Source: Deltaproteobacteria bacterium (GTDB taxonomy: Bacteria; Desulfobacterota; GWC2-55-46). From it: a DNA stretch of 36,961 bases. Below, piece by piece: positions 1 through 7,777 of this stretch. The stretch lies in NCBI GenBank assembly GCA_016234405.1, contig JACRCC010000047.1:1-36961 (forward strand), in the 5' to 3' direction. Numbering within the stretch: position 1 is the first letter of the stretch; the number at the start of each line of letters is the position of its first letter. The notes under the pieces are model-generated. The model did no database searches. It saw only the letters and a program-made list of their open reading frames with translations, and was not told the DNA's origin. Made by a program: the position numbers and the translations under genes.

Positions 1-1944
1 CACGCCGTTTACCCGCACGGGATCCGCAAAGGGCTGCCCGTCCATCAGGTATAGGCGTATGTGCGCGAGGTCGAAAAACTTAGGCCCGGTCTTCAGCATG
101 GTTCTGCCGGAGCCGTCTTTTTCCATGCTGAAGTAGCCGGAGGTTTCGCGTCCGAGGAGTTTGGCGTAGTTCGGAAGCGCGCCGAGCGTCTTTGACAGTA
201 TGAGGTAGCGTGCGCCCTCCGCGTCCATTATGCCGAGAAACTCCGGCTCGTCCGTGGACAGAAAGAGCGCGGCGGATTCCCTCAACCCGTGCGTCTCGCT
301 CCCATAGAGCGTTGCTATGGCCGGTCTTTCCGCCACGTACTCAATCCATCCGCCGTACTCCCAGCGCGCCATCACTCCGTATTCAGGTTTTTTATGAGGG
401 GCGAAGAAGTGGCTCGTCGGGGGGGTATTTAACCGCATCCAGACGAGCGCCTCCTGCATGGAGCCTTTTATCATGAACGGCGCATGACGCGGCAGGTCGC
501 GGTAAAAGGAGTAAGCCGGAAGCAGCATGACGGCCCCGGCTGTCAGGGCAACGGCCAAGCCCGCTGCCCTGCCGGCCCTTCGAGAGACGATATCGTATAT
601 TTGCGCCAAAAAGAGCGCTCCGCACGCCGCGATGACGAGCGCAAGGACGTTTTCATACCGGGTGTTCACGACCGTAAGGGCGAAGAGGGCGAGGCCCGCG
701 AATACGAAAAACGAGGTTTGCGTCGGACGTTCCTTCTCCTTCTTCCATGGGTTTGAAAGGACGATAAGCATGACGGGCGTAACGGCGAGATAGAGGGTCG
801 AGAACTTGAATGTCTCGAGACTCACGCGGCCCGAGGCGTCGAGGAAGAGCGGCTGATACTGCGCGATGGTGCTCGTCCATACGTTGTCTCCGCCTACGAT
901 GCCGTAGCCGCCGAGGATGCCGTAAAAGAAGGACGGGACAACGGCCGCAAGAATGCCTCCTCCGAACACAAAGACCACAGCGCCGGAGGCAGCGGCCTTG
1001 GCAACGGTCCAGCCCCTGTCCTGCTTCATATGGAAGATAATCGCCAGAGATGAAGACGCGGAGACTGCCAAAAGGGCTGCTGCGACGTGGAACCACGAAA
1101 CCACGTTGAAACGCACCCCGGCGCCCAGACCCCACAGGCCCGTAAGACATACGGCCGCGGCAACGCCGGCCGTTACGCCGAAGATAACTACTCCGGCAAC
1201 CCAAAAACCCTTCCACGTCTTTTTATTCCGGTAACCGGCCCGGAATATCGCCCAGAGGTTGTGCCCGGCCACGACAGCCCACCATAAGAGCGCCCCGCGC
1301 CAGTAGAGGATGGAAAGCGCCGCCGCAAGACCCGTTAAGACGGCGGCGACAAGGAGCCTTCTTCCCTTGCCGCCGGGTTTTTCAGCCTCTCGGCAGCAGA
1401 TCGAGTATCCATAAAAAAGAATGCCCGCCCACAACGGCTCGAACATCTCGTTATCGAGGCGCGCAACGACGGTCGCGAATATGTGCTGCGGCAGGACGGC
1501 GAGTATGAAGGCGGCAACGGCCGCGCGCCGTTGTCCGAAGCACTCGCGGCACCAGAGAAAAAACGGGATTATTGCGAGCATGCCGGCAATCGGCGGCAGG
1601 AGCGCGGCCGCGGACTCTATGCCGCCCCAACCGGACAGTCGTAAGACCGGCAGCAAAAGCGCGGCCGCCGTAATGTCGAAAAGGGGCGACGACAGCGTGC
1701 CGCTGCCGACCGGATAGCCGATATAGTAGTCATACGGCGGATAGTATGGGAAGTCGTGGAGTATAACCACGATCTTGCGAAGGTGCTCGTAGTTGTCGCC
1801 CTCGAGAAAGTAGACGCCTTCCGGCGTTATGAAGTTGGGCAACGGTATCAAGCGGAGGGATACGCCGAGGATGAACGCGGCTGCGACAAACGCGGCCCCC
1901 GCAAGATGCGTCGTTAGTCGCCCACGGCCTTTTGTGTCCAACAT
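1..1944 (-). CDS. STT3-family oligosaccharyltransferase (PglB/AglB-like), 3' end outside window
   Basis: A continuous minus-strand frame runs from ATG at 1944 to the window edge (648 codons, no stop), so the C-terminus is missing. AAGGA lies 7 bases before the ATG. The protein is rich in hydrophobic helices up to about residue 450, followed by a soluble domain. Motifs match STT3 enzymes, which transfer lipid-linked glycans to Asn of exported proteins: an acidic GDNYEHLRK loop (D50), a second acidic pair D164/E166 in LDNE, a TIxE-like loop reading TIAQ (Q362), and a WWDYG-like motif reading RWEYGGWI (527-534) after a PEYGVMA segment. The D50 to D164/E166 spacing resembles C. lari PglB (D56, D154/E156). 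Gln replaces the usual Glu in TIxE. The gene is divergent from a polyprenyl-phosphate-type glycosyltransferase, which fits a glycosylation role. Family assignment is fairly sure; sequon and glycan are unknown. Confidence 0.82.
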   Translation of the reverse strand, partial: MLDTKGRGRLTTHLAGAAFVAAAFILGVSLRLIPLPNFITPEGVYFLEGDNYEHLRKIVVILHDFPYYPPYDYYIGYPVGSGTLSSPLFDITAAALLLPVLRLSGWGGIESAAALLPPIAGMLAIIPFFLWCRECFGQRRAAVAAFILAVLPQHIFATVVARLDNEMFEPLWAGILFYGYSICCREAEKPGGKGRRLLVAAVLTGLAAALSILYWRGALLWWAVVAGHNLWAIFRAGYRNKKTWKGFWVAGVVIFGVTAGVAAAVCLTGLWGLGAGVRFNVVSWFHVAAALLAVSASSSLAIIFHMKQDRGWTVAKAAASGAVVFVFGGGILAAVVPSFFYGILGGYGIVGGDNVWTSTIAQYQPLFLDASGRVSLETFKFSTLYLAVTPVMLIVLSNPWKKEKERPTQTSFFVFAGLALFALTVVNTRYENVLALVIAACGALFLAQIYDIVSRRAGRAAGLAVALTAGAVMLLPAYSFYRDLPRHAPFMIKGSMQEALVWMRLNTPPTSHFFAPHKKPEYGVMARWEYGGWIEYVAERPAIATLYGSETHGLRESAALFLSTDEPEFLGIMDAEGARYLILSKTLGALPNYAKLLGRETSGYFSMEKDGSGRTMLKTGPKFFDLAHIRLYLMDGQPFADPVRVNGV

Positions 1945-2006
1945 GGATATGTCCTTGCGGCAGGGACTCGCCAGCCCCGCCGGCTATCAAGAGCGCGTTC
2001 AATCGT

Positions 2007-2035
2007 TTTTTAGCATACAAGGGCGCGGCAATCAA
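2007..2035 (-). promoter_or_regulatory. Candidate sigma-70 promoter for the STT3 gene
   Basis: On the minus strand TTGATT (2035-2030) is separated by 17 bases from TAAAAA (2012-2007), about 60 bases before the STT3 start codon at 1944. The match is moderate; position and spacing are what support it. Confidence 0.35.
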
Positions 2036-2069
2036 GTGAAAGGGAGGCCAAAGGGTTTTTTTATTCCAT

Positions 2070-2098
2070 TTGACACGCGCCCGTCCTTTTGCAATAAT
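2070..2098 (+). promoter_or_regulatory. Candidate sigma-70 promoter for the GT2 gene
   Basis: TTGACA (2070-2075), a 17-base spacer and AATAAT (2093-2098) form a near-consensus promoter. It would start transcription roughly 40 bases before the ATG at 2148. The same TTGACA-N17-AATAAT arrangement occurs upstream of gcvT. Confidence 0.6.
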
Positions 2099-2147
2099 TT
2101 TTTACGCAACCGGCGGGCGCCCAGAGCCGCCCATTGTCCACTAACCC

Positions 2148-2909
2148 ATGCTGCACGGCAAAAAAATAGTCGTCGTCCTGCCCGCTTACCACGCCGAGAA
2201 GACGCTTGTCATGACCTACAACGAGATACCGCGCGACGTGGTGGACGAGATTATACTCGTGGACGACTGCAGCGCCGATAAGACGGTCGAGACGGCCAAG
2301 GGGCTGGGCATCAGGCACATCGTCGCGCATGAAAGGAACATCGGGTACGGCGGCAATCAGAAGTCATGCTACAGGGAGGCCTTGAGGCTCGGGGCAGACA
2401 TAGTCGTCATGGTCCACCCGGACTATCAGTACGCCCCGAGGCTCATCACGGCCATGGCCTCGATGATAGCCTCGGGCGAGTACGACGCGGTGCTCGGTTC
2501 GAGGATACTTGGGGCAGGCGCGCGAAAGGGCGGGATGCCGCTTTACAAATACGTCTCCAACAGGTTTCTGACGCTTGTCGAAAACATCCTCCTCGGTCAA
2601 AAGATCTCCGAATACCACACCGGCTACAGGGCCTTCAGCCGCGAGGCGCTCGAAGCGCTTCCGCTCATGGAGAACTCCGACGACTTCGTCTTCGACAACC
2701 AGATGCTCGCGCAGGCCGTGTTTTTCGGCTTCCGCGTCGGCGAGATAAGCTGCCCCACTAAATACTTCGCCGAGGCCTCCTCCATAAATTTTGCAAGGAG
2801 CGTCGTTTATGGACTCGGAGTATTGTCAACGGCCTTTAAATTCCGGCTGCAAAAGTTGGGGCTGAGAAAATTCGAGATATTCAACGCAGCCGGCGGCAGA
2901 CTCAAATGA
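2148..2909 (+). CDS. GT2 glycosyltransferase, dolichyl/undecaprenyl-phosphate mannose (or glucose) synthase-like
   Basis: This 253-residue GT-A fold family 2 glycosyltransferase has PAYHAEKTL near the N-terminus, the nucleotide-binding VDDCSADKT at about 39-47, an acidic HPDYQY motif in place of the classic DxD, and a GSR segment typical of DPM1-like enzymes. Such enzymes move mannose or glucose from a sugar nucleotide to a polyprenyl phosphate at the inner face of the membrane. No transmembrane helices follow the catalytic domain, so it is the soluble or peripheral DPM1 type. No clear Shine-Dalgarno precedes the ATG. It is divergent from the STT3 gene and 227 bases upstream of a nucleotidyltransferase/phosphohexomutase fusion, which could supply its donor. 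The sugar specificity is inference. Confidence 0.85.
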   Translation: MLHGKKIVVVLPAYHAEKTLVMTYNEIPRDVVDEIILVDDCSADKTVETAKGLGIRHIVAHERNIGYGGNQKSCYREALRLGADIVVMVHPDYQYAPRLITAMASMIASGEYDAVLGSRILGAGARKGGMPLYKYVSNRFLTLVENILLGQKISEYHTGYRAFSREALEALPLMENSDDFVFDNQMLAQAVFFGFRVGEISCPTKYFAEASSINFARSVVYGLGVLSTAFKFRLQKLGLRKFEIFNAAGGRLK

Positions 2910-3008
2910 CGCGACTTGGACGTCCGCGGCAGGAGATTGGCCGACGGCTTTCCTCATGCCATGAGGGGGGGTTGTTCTTGCGTTTCAAGCGGTTGCGCCC
3001 CGATTATC

Positions 3009-3037
3009 TTGACGCGCGGCTTTATTGCTGTTAACAT
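3009..3037 (+). promoter_or_regulatory. Candidate sigma-70 promoter for the nucleotidyltransferase/phosphomutase gene
   Basis: TTGACG (3009-3014), 17 bases, then TAACAT (3032-3037), 100 bases upstream of the TTG start at 3137. A small CCTCAT-GCC-ATGAGG hairpin lies upstream at 2953-2967. The rest of the 2910-3136 gap shows nothing else I can name. Confidence 0.45.
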
Positions 3038-3136
3038 CTTCTCATATCCCCGCCGCAATTTTTAAACCGCCCATATCCATTAGCAGAAGACTCATGCCTG
3101 TTGGCCTGAGCTATTGTTGACCCCGGAGGTTGCTAT

Positions 3137-5647
3137 TTGAAAAGCGTAATCATGGCCGGAGGGTTCGGCACGAGACTAAGGCCCCTCACCAACAGCCTGC
3201 CAAAGCCAATGGTCTCGATGGCCAATAAACCCATCATCGAGCACATCATGGAACTCCTCAAGAAAAACTCCATCGTCGAGATGACGGCGCTTCTCTATTT
3301 CCACCCGGAGACCATATCCAACCTCCTCAAGGACGGGTCTTCCTTCGGGGTGAAGATAAAATACATAACCTCTAACGTGGATTTGGGCACCGCCGGCATT
3401 GTCGCTTATGCCATGCGCCAATGGGAGGACGACCGCACTACTCTCGTCATAAGCGGGGACGTGCTCACGGACATTGATTTGAATAAGGCCGTCGTCTTCC
3501 ACAGGAAGAGAAAATCCATCGCCACCATAGTGCTCACGAGGGTCGAAAACCCCCTGCCCTTCGGCATAGTGATAACCGACAAGATGGGGAGGATTCAAAG
3601 GTTCCTTGAAAAGCCCGGCTGGGGAGAGGTCTTCAGCGACACGATAAATACGGGCATTTATATACTTGAAAAAGAGGTGCTCGATTTCATTCCAAAGGAC
3701 AAGGAGTTCGATTTCAGCAAAGACCTCTTCCCGATTCTCCTGCAAAATAAAAAACCGATTTACGGGCACGTGGCCGAGGGTTACTGGAAAGACGTGGGCA
3801 GCCTCGAGGAATACAGGACGGCCAACATGGATATCCTCACCGGGCAGGTAAACGTGAATATGCCGGGAGACAAGGCGCCGGACAAGAATATCTGGATAGG
3901 CAAAAATTCCCGCATTGATTTTACCTCGAAACTCGAAGGCACGGTTGTGACCGGAGACAATTGCCGGATAGAAGCGGATGCGCGGATACTCAATTCCGTC
4001 ATAGGCCCAAATTCCGTCATAGAAGAAGGGGCGGTGATAATTGATTCGGTGATATGGGATAACGTTAGGGTGGGGCGCGGGTCTGTCCTGCAAGAGTGCG
4101 TCGTGGCAGACCACACGGATGTGGCCGAAGGCGCGCACGTCGCGGAAAACGCGGTCATAAGCGACCATTGCAGGATTGGGAGAAATTCAACGGTCAAGGC
4201 CAACGTCAAGGTCTGGCCGAGAAAGGTCGTCGAGGACGGCGCCATACTTTCAAGCTCTCTCATCTGGGCCGACAAGTGGGGGCGCAATATTTTTTCGGCC
4301 TACGGCGTTACGGGCATTGCGAACCTCGAATTGACGCCGGAATTCGCGGCAAAACTTGGGGCTGCATACGGGGCGTCGCTTCCCAAAGGCTCTTTCGTCT
4401 CCACGAGCAGGGACGCGCACAAGACCTCGCGCATGATAAACAGGGCGGTTATGACCGGCATACTCTCGACGGGCGTAAACGTCCATGACTACGGCGTTAC
4501 GCCCATGCCAGTCGTGAGGTTTCTTGCAAGGGGCGGCAGCGAGACCGGGGGCGTGCACACGCGGAGGAGCCCGTTCGAGCCGCAGATTATTGATTTAAAG
4601 TTTTTCGACAACAAGGGGCTTGACCTGCACCCAGGCTACGAAAAGACCATCGAGAGGCTTTTTTTCAGGGAGGATTTTACGCGCGTTTCGATTGACGAAA
4701 CGGGCGAGATGGTCTTCCCCATACACGGGTTCGAGTATTATCAAAACGCATTCATGTCCGGGATAGACGCGGAGGCGATAAGGAAGACGAACTTCAAGCT
4801 CGTGCTCGATTATTCCTACGGGTCTTCCTCGCGCATCTTTCCGGCCATACTCGGCAGGCTGAATTGCGAGGTGATAGCCCTCAACGCCAATCTCGACGGC
4901 AGCAAGACCACCAAGACCGCCGAGGAGTTCGGCAAGGCGCTCTATCAATTGTCCACCATCGTGAGGTCTTTGGGCGCTGACCTCGGGGTTTTGCTCGACG
5001 CAGGGGGAGAGAAGGTCTTTTTGGTTGACGACTCAGGCGAGATATTGGACGGCGACACGGCCTTGAATATCGTCATGCTGCTTGCCGTGAAGGGCACAAA
5101 ACCGGGGCCGAAGAAAGACCAAATCGCCGCGCCCATCACGGCCTCTCGCGCCATCGAGAAGCTCGCCTCCACCTACGGGTATAAGGTGAAAAGGACGAAG
5201 ACCAGCGCGCGCGGCCTCATGGAGGCCGCAATGGATGAGGGTATGGCGATAGTCGGAGAGCCGACGGGCGGGTTCATCTTCCCGCAGTTCCAGCCTAACT
5301 TCGACGGCATGTATGCGATAGTCAAGCTCCTCGAGATGCTCGCTAATCAGGAGGCGCGGCTCCATAAACTCATCCGCGAGATACCGCCAAGCGTCATCAT
5401 AAGGGACAAGGTTTCGTGCTCGTTTGAAAATAAGGGCATGATAATGAGGCGGCTCGCCGAAGACTCCAGAAGCAAGGACACGGCCTTTGTTGACGGGATA
5501 AAGATAAACTTCGGCGAGGACTGGATAGTGGCGTATCCCAGCCAGGACCAGCCCTACTTCCACGTGGCTGTCGAGGCCTCGACAAAAGAGACGGCCGGCG
5601 AGCTGATGGACAAATACATCGAGAAGATACGGAAGTGGCAGAGGTAG
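3137..5647 (+). CDS. Nucleotidyltransferase / hexapeptide / phosphohexomutase-like fusion (mannose-1-P guanylyltransferase type)
   Basis: This 836-residue protein starts at TTG with GGAGG 7 bases upstream. Residues 1 to about 230 are a sugar-nucleotide pyrophosphorylase domain with GGFGTRLRPLT (8-18). About 250-370 are left-handed beta-helix hexapeptide repeats (many NSVI/ADHT-type turns). From about 385 it is an alpha-D-phosphohexomutase-like domain. The mutase signatures are degenerate: the phosphoserine loop reads GVHTRRSPFEP with a possible S478 in the Ser position, the metal loop reads DAGGEK (from D621) instead of DGDxDR, and the sugar loop reads GEPTGG (about 707-712). Fusions with this altered mutase domain exist in other bacteria, annotated as mannose-1-phosphate guanylyltransferases. 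GDP-mannose supply to the neighbouring GT2/STT3 genes is a plausible role. Mutase activity is doubtful. Confidence 0.85.
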   Translation: MKSVIMAGGFGTRLRPLTNSLPKPMVSMANKPIIEHIMELLKKNSIVEMTALLYFHPETISNLLKDGSSFGVKIKYITSNVDLGTAGIVAYAMRQWEDDRTTLVISGDVLTDIDLNKAVVFHRKRKSIATIVLTRVENPLPFGIVITDKMGRIQRFLEKPGWGEVFSDTINTGIYILEKEVLDFIPKDKEFDFSKDLFPILLQNKKPIYGHVAEGYWKDVGSLEEYRTANMDILTGQVNVNMPGDKAPDKNIWIGKNSRIDFTSKLEGTVVTGDNCRIEADARILNSVIGPNSVIEEGAVIIDSVIWDNVRVGRGSVLQECVVADHTDVAEGAHVAENAVISDHCRIGRNSTVKANVKVWPRKVVEDGAILSSSLIWADKWGRNIFSAYGVTGIANLELTPEFAAKLGAAYGASLPKGSFVSTSRDAHKTSRMINRAVMTGILSTGVNVHDYGVTPMPVVRFLARGGSETGGVHTRRSPFEPQIIDLKFFDNKGLDLHPGYEKTIERLFFREDFTRVSIDETGEMVFPIHGFEYYQNAFMSGIDAEAIRKTNFKLVLDYSYGSSSRIFPAILGRLNCEVIALNANLDGSKTTKTAEEFGKALYQLSTIVRSLGADLGVLLDAGGEKVFLVDDSGEILDGDTALNIVMLLAVKGTKPGPKKDQIAAPITASRAIEKLASTYGYKVKRTKTSARGLMEAAMDEGMAIVGEPTGGFIFPQFQPNFDGMYAIVKLLEMLANQEARLHKLIREIPPSVIIRDKVSCSFENKGMIMRRLAEDSRSKDTAFVDGIKINFGEDWIVAYPSQDQPYFHVAVEASTKETAGELMDKYIEKIRKWQR

Positions 5648-5660
5648 GGGGGGGCGAGAA

Positions 5661-6218
5661 ATGGCAAGCGACAGAGAGGATATTTTAAGGGAAATACTGA
5701 AGTTCTTTAAAAAGATTTTTGAATCAAAAAGAACATCGGATGGTTATAATTATGCGGGGTATAGGCAAACTTGGTTAGAAGAAATTGGTTTGAGTCATGG
5801 GAGCGCTGATGAGGCAAAGAGCGCTCAGACAACGAAAAAACTCCAAGAATTTTTAAAGCAAAAATTTGACTCTCGTGTAAAAATAGAAGCCCATGTTGCC
5901 GAGGGAATGACGCTCAGATTTGATGATTCAACCGGCAAAGTTCCCGTAACCATAAATTCCAATAAGCTGCAGGCCTTCGATATACTCGATGTTGAAAATG
6001 GCATTGCATTCGAGATTAGTCTTGCAGATGCTTATGCCGAGTTCTTTAAAGACGTTTTGAAGGCGCTGCTTGATGCGAGGGTAAAAAACTATACATTTGT
6101 ATGCGAAATCATTATTACAAAAAAACTAAAAAAAGTGGATACATCAAAGTGGCGTCTTCTGGAATGGTGCGCCAATATATCGCATTGTGCAGATTATATA
6201 AGTTGGAAATCGAGCTGA
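5661..6218 (+). CDS. Unrecognised protein, possible PD-(D/E)XK nuclease (BglII/BstYI-like core)
   Basis: This 185-residue protein starts 13 bases after the preceding stop, behind a GGGGGG-rich Shine-Dalgarno. Its base composition is clearly more AT-rich than the flanks, with A-runs and AT-ending codons, suggesting transfer. The N-terminal half is charged and helical. Around residues 108-125 the pattern FDILD, a short turn, then IAFEIS, followed by an amphipathic helix and the strand FVCEIII, resembles the acidic core of BglII/BstYI-type restriction enzymes. The canonical Lys is not evident. I do not recognise the family with certainty; a nuclease role is inference, helped by the second nuclease-like gene just downstream. 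No DNA methyltransferase is present nearby. Confidence 0.5.
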   Translation: MASDREDILREILKFFKKIFESKRTSDGYNYAGYRQTWLEEIGLSHGSADEAKSAQTTKKLQEFLKQKFDSRVKIEAHVAEGMTLRFDDSTGKVPVTINSNKLQAFDILDVENGIAFEISLADAYAEFFKDVLKALLDARVKNYTFVCEIIITKKLKKVDTSKWRLLEWCANISHCADYISWKSS

Positions 6219-6351
6219 TTGATTTGTATGATAAATGCAATAAGATTGGCAAGATGTAGTAGTTAAAGCTTACCCGCTAATATCTTAGGCAACTCGAATA
6301 AAAAGAAAGGCGCAAATACGAACAGGATTGTAATATTCAAAAAATAATTAC

Positions 6352-6984
6352 ATGAACGCCGAATACACAAAAAAACTTGAAAATCTCATTAAGCAGATGC
6401 TCACCCCTCTCAAGGGTGTGCCTCTCAATCTGGTTATCGAGGGAATATCGAATCATAAGATTATCCCATTCAACAAAAGAGATTCTAAAGACGCGGCGGT
6501 ATTGGAAAACCTTAAAGGGGCCGCTTATGCGGCAGGCAAGACCATAAACAAAAAAGGCATCGTAAGGGCAAGACCTAACGAAATAGGCAATGACATTGAG
6601 CCGTATGTAAAGGACGCCTTGAATAAGCTTGGTTATGCCGCAGATGTGCCGTTTACCGCAAGCGGTAGAAAGAAGGCCGCCGGATATCCGGATATCGAAT
6701 TCACTGACGAGTTCGGCAGGGCGAATTATCTTGAATGCAAAACCTTTCTCAGGTCTTTTTATCTCTCACCTGATTCTAAAATAACCAAGGACGCGCGCCA
6801 CTTTGTGATGTCTTTTGAGATATACGCGGCAGGTAAGAAGGGCAGAAACAACGTTTACAAAAGCAAAGGCTGGAAAATCTTGTCTGTCGAGAACCTCGAC
6901 GTTGACGTGAAGTATGAATTCAACAGCGACAATCTAAGGCTTTACTCGGAAGGATTGATGCTTGCCGAAGGCGAATTAAGGTAA
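6352..6984 (+). CDS. Putative PD-(D/E)XK restriction-type endonuclease
   Basis: This 210-residue protein has a clear PD-(D/E)XK core: GYPDIEF, a FGRANYL strand, then ECK (about residues 105-124). This is the metal-binding signature of type II restriction enzymes and related nucleases. It is preceded by a basic SGRKKAA segment and an acidic helix containing NDIEPYVKDAL. The coding sequence is AT-richer than the flanking chromosome. No convincing Shine-Dalgarno precedes the ATG. The 133-base AT-rich gap before it (6219-6351) holds no supportable gene. Together with the upstream gene it forms a compact foreign-looking island without a methylase. Specific family and target are unknown. Confidence 0.6.
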   Translation: MNAEYTKKLENLIKQMLTPLKGVPLNLVIEGISNHKIIPFNKRDSKDAAVLENLKGAAYAAGKTINKKGIVRARPNEIGNDIEPYVKDALNKLGYAADVPFTASGRKKAAGYPDIEFTDEFGRANYLECKTFLRSFYLSPDSKITKDARHFVMSFEIYAAGKKGRNNVYKSKGWKILSVENLDVDVKYEFNSDNLRLYSEGLMLAEGELR

Positions 6985-7012
6985 CAGGACTGCCCTTGAA
7001 GGAGAAACCGCC

Positions 7013-7651
7013 GTGCTTCAAACCATCACCGTCGGCGCACTTGAGGTGAACTGCTATATACTCTGGGACGGCGCAACGAAGGACGCATTCGTCATTGACC
7101 CGGGCGGGGACGGCGATAAGATAAAAATGCTCATCGCCAAAGAGCGCCTCAAGGTCAGATACATCGTCCTGACGCACGGGCACTTCGACCACGTGGGGGG
7201 AGTCGTCGTGCTCAAATCGTCCCTGGGTGGCGCGAAGATTGCCATTCATAAGGACGACGTTGGCATGATGTCAGAATCACACGAGCACGGCGTGATATTC
7301 GGCGTAAAGACCCCTCAACAACCCTCGCCCGAAGTCCTACTTGAAGACGGGCAAGTTTTAAAGGCCGGAGGGCTTTCTCTAAAGGTCATACATACGCCCG
7401 GTCACACCAACGGCGGGGTATGCCTCTATGAAGAAAAAGAAGGGCTTTTATTCACCGGCGACACGCTCTTTGCGGGCAGCATCGGAAGGACGGACTTGAA
7501 CGGCGGGTCGCATAAAGTGATAATGGATTCGATAAAGAAAAAGATTTTGCCGCTCGCGGACACGATAAAGGTGTTGCCGGGACACGGGCCTGATTCAACC
7601 ATCGGGCGCGAGAGAAAGACCAACCCCTTTATAAGCGGAGAGGCGGTTTAG
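7013..7651 (+). CDS. Metallo-beta-lactamase-fold hydrolase (glyoxalase II-like)
   Basis: The start is GTG with GAAGGAG 8 bases upstream. The 212-residue protein shows the full metal-binding set of the MBL hydrolase fold: THGHFDHVGG (HxHxDH), HTPGHTNGG, FTGDTLFAGSIGRTD and LPGHGPDSTIG near the C-terminus, ending in ERKTNPF. This single-domain form is widespread in bacteria and is usually annotated as hydroxyacylglutathione hydrolase or simply MBL-fold hydrolase; the exact substrate cannot be read from sequence. Composition returns to the GC-rich chromosomal norm here, marking the end of the AT-rich island. Confidence 0.9.
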   Translation: MLQTITVGALEVNCYILWDGATKDAFVIDPGGDGDKIKMLIAKERLKVRYIVLTHGHFDHVGGVVVLKSSLGGAKIAIHKDDVGMMSESHEHGVIFGVKTPQQPSPEVLLEDGQVLKAGGLSLKVIHTPGHTNGGVCLYEEKEGLLFTGDTLFAGSIGRTDLNGGSHKVIMDSIKKKILPLADTIKVLPGHGPDSTIGRERKTNPFISGEAV

Positions 7652-7710
7652 GCAGCCACTTCTTCGGGGCAAAGGGAAGACTCCCTCTCCCTACGATGAA
7701 CCATACCGTT

Positions 7711-7770
7711 TCCCCTCCCCCTTTATGGGGGAGGGCAGGGTGGGGGCGGGAGAGGGTTGGGGTGAGGGGG
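7711..7770 (+). repeat. Dispersed GC-rich repeat, copy 1
   Basis: An intergenic palindrome-like stretch of C-runs then G-runs just upstream of coaBC. Its 24-base core (7727-7750) is repeated exactly, in inverted orientation, at 23248-23271. This looks like a dispersed intergenic element. It ends immediately before the coaBC ribosome-binding region, so it may lie in that gene's leader. Confidence 0.7.
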
Positions 7771-7777
7771 ATAAGTT

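Noticed and set aside
653-1216. Arg-rich 187-codon minus-strand frame inside the STT3 gene
   Set aside because: Low-complexity Arg/Gly translation overlapping the STT3 frame, which has clear motifs and transmembrane helices.
3176-4287. Long open frames antisense to the nucleotidyltransferase/mutase gene
   Set aside because: Shadow frames of a GC-rich gene with strong family motifs; no ribosome-binding site or recognisable domain.
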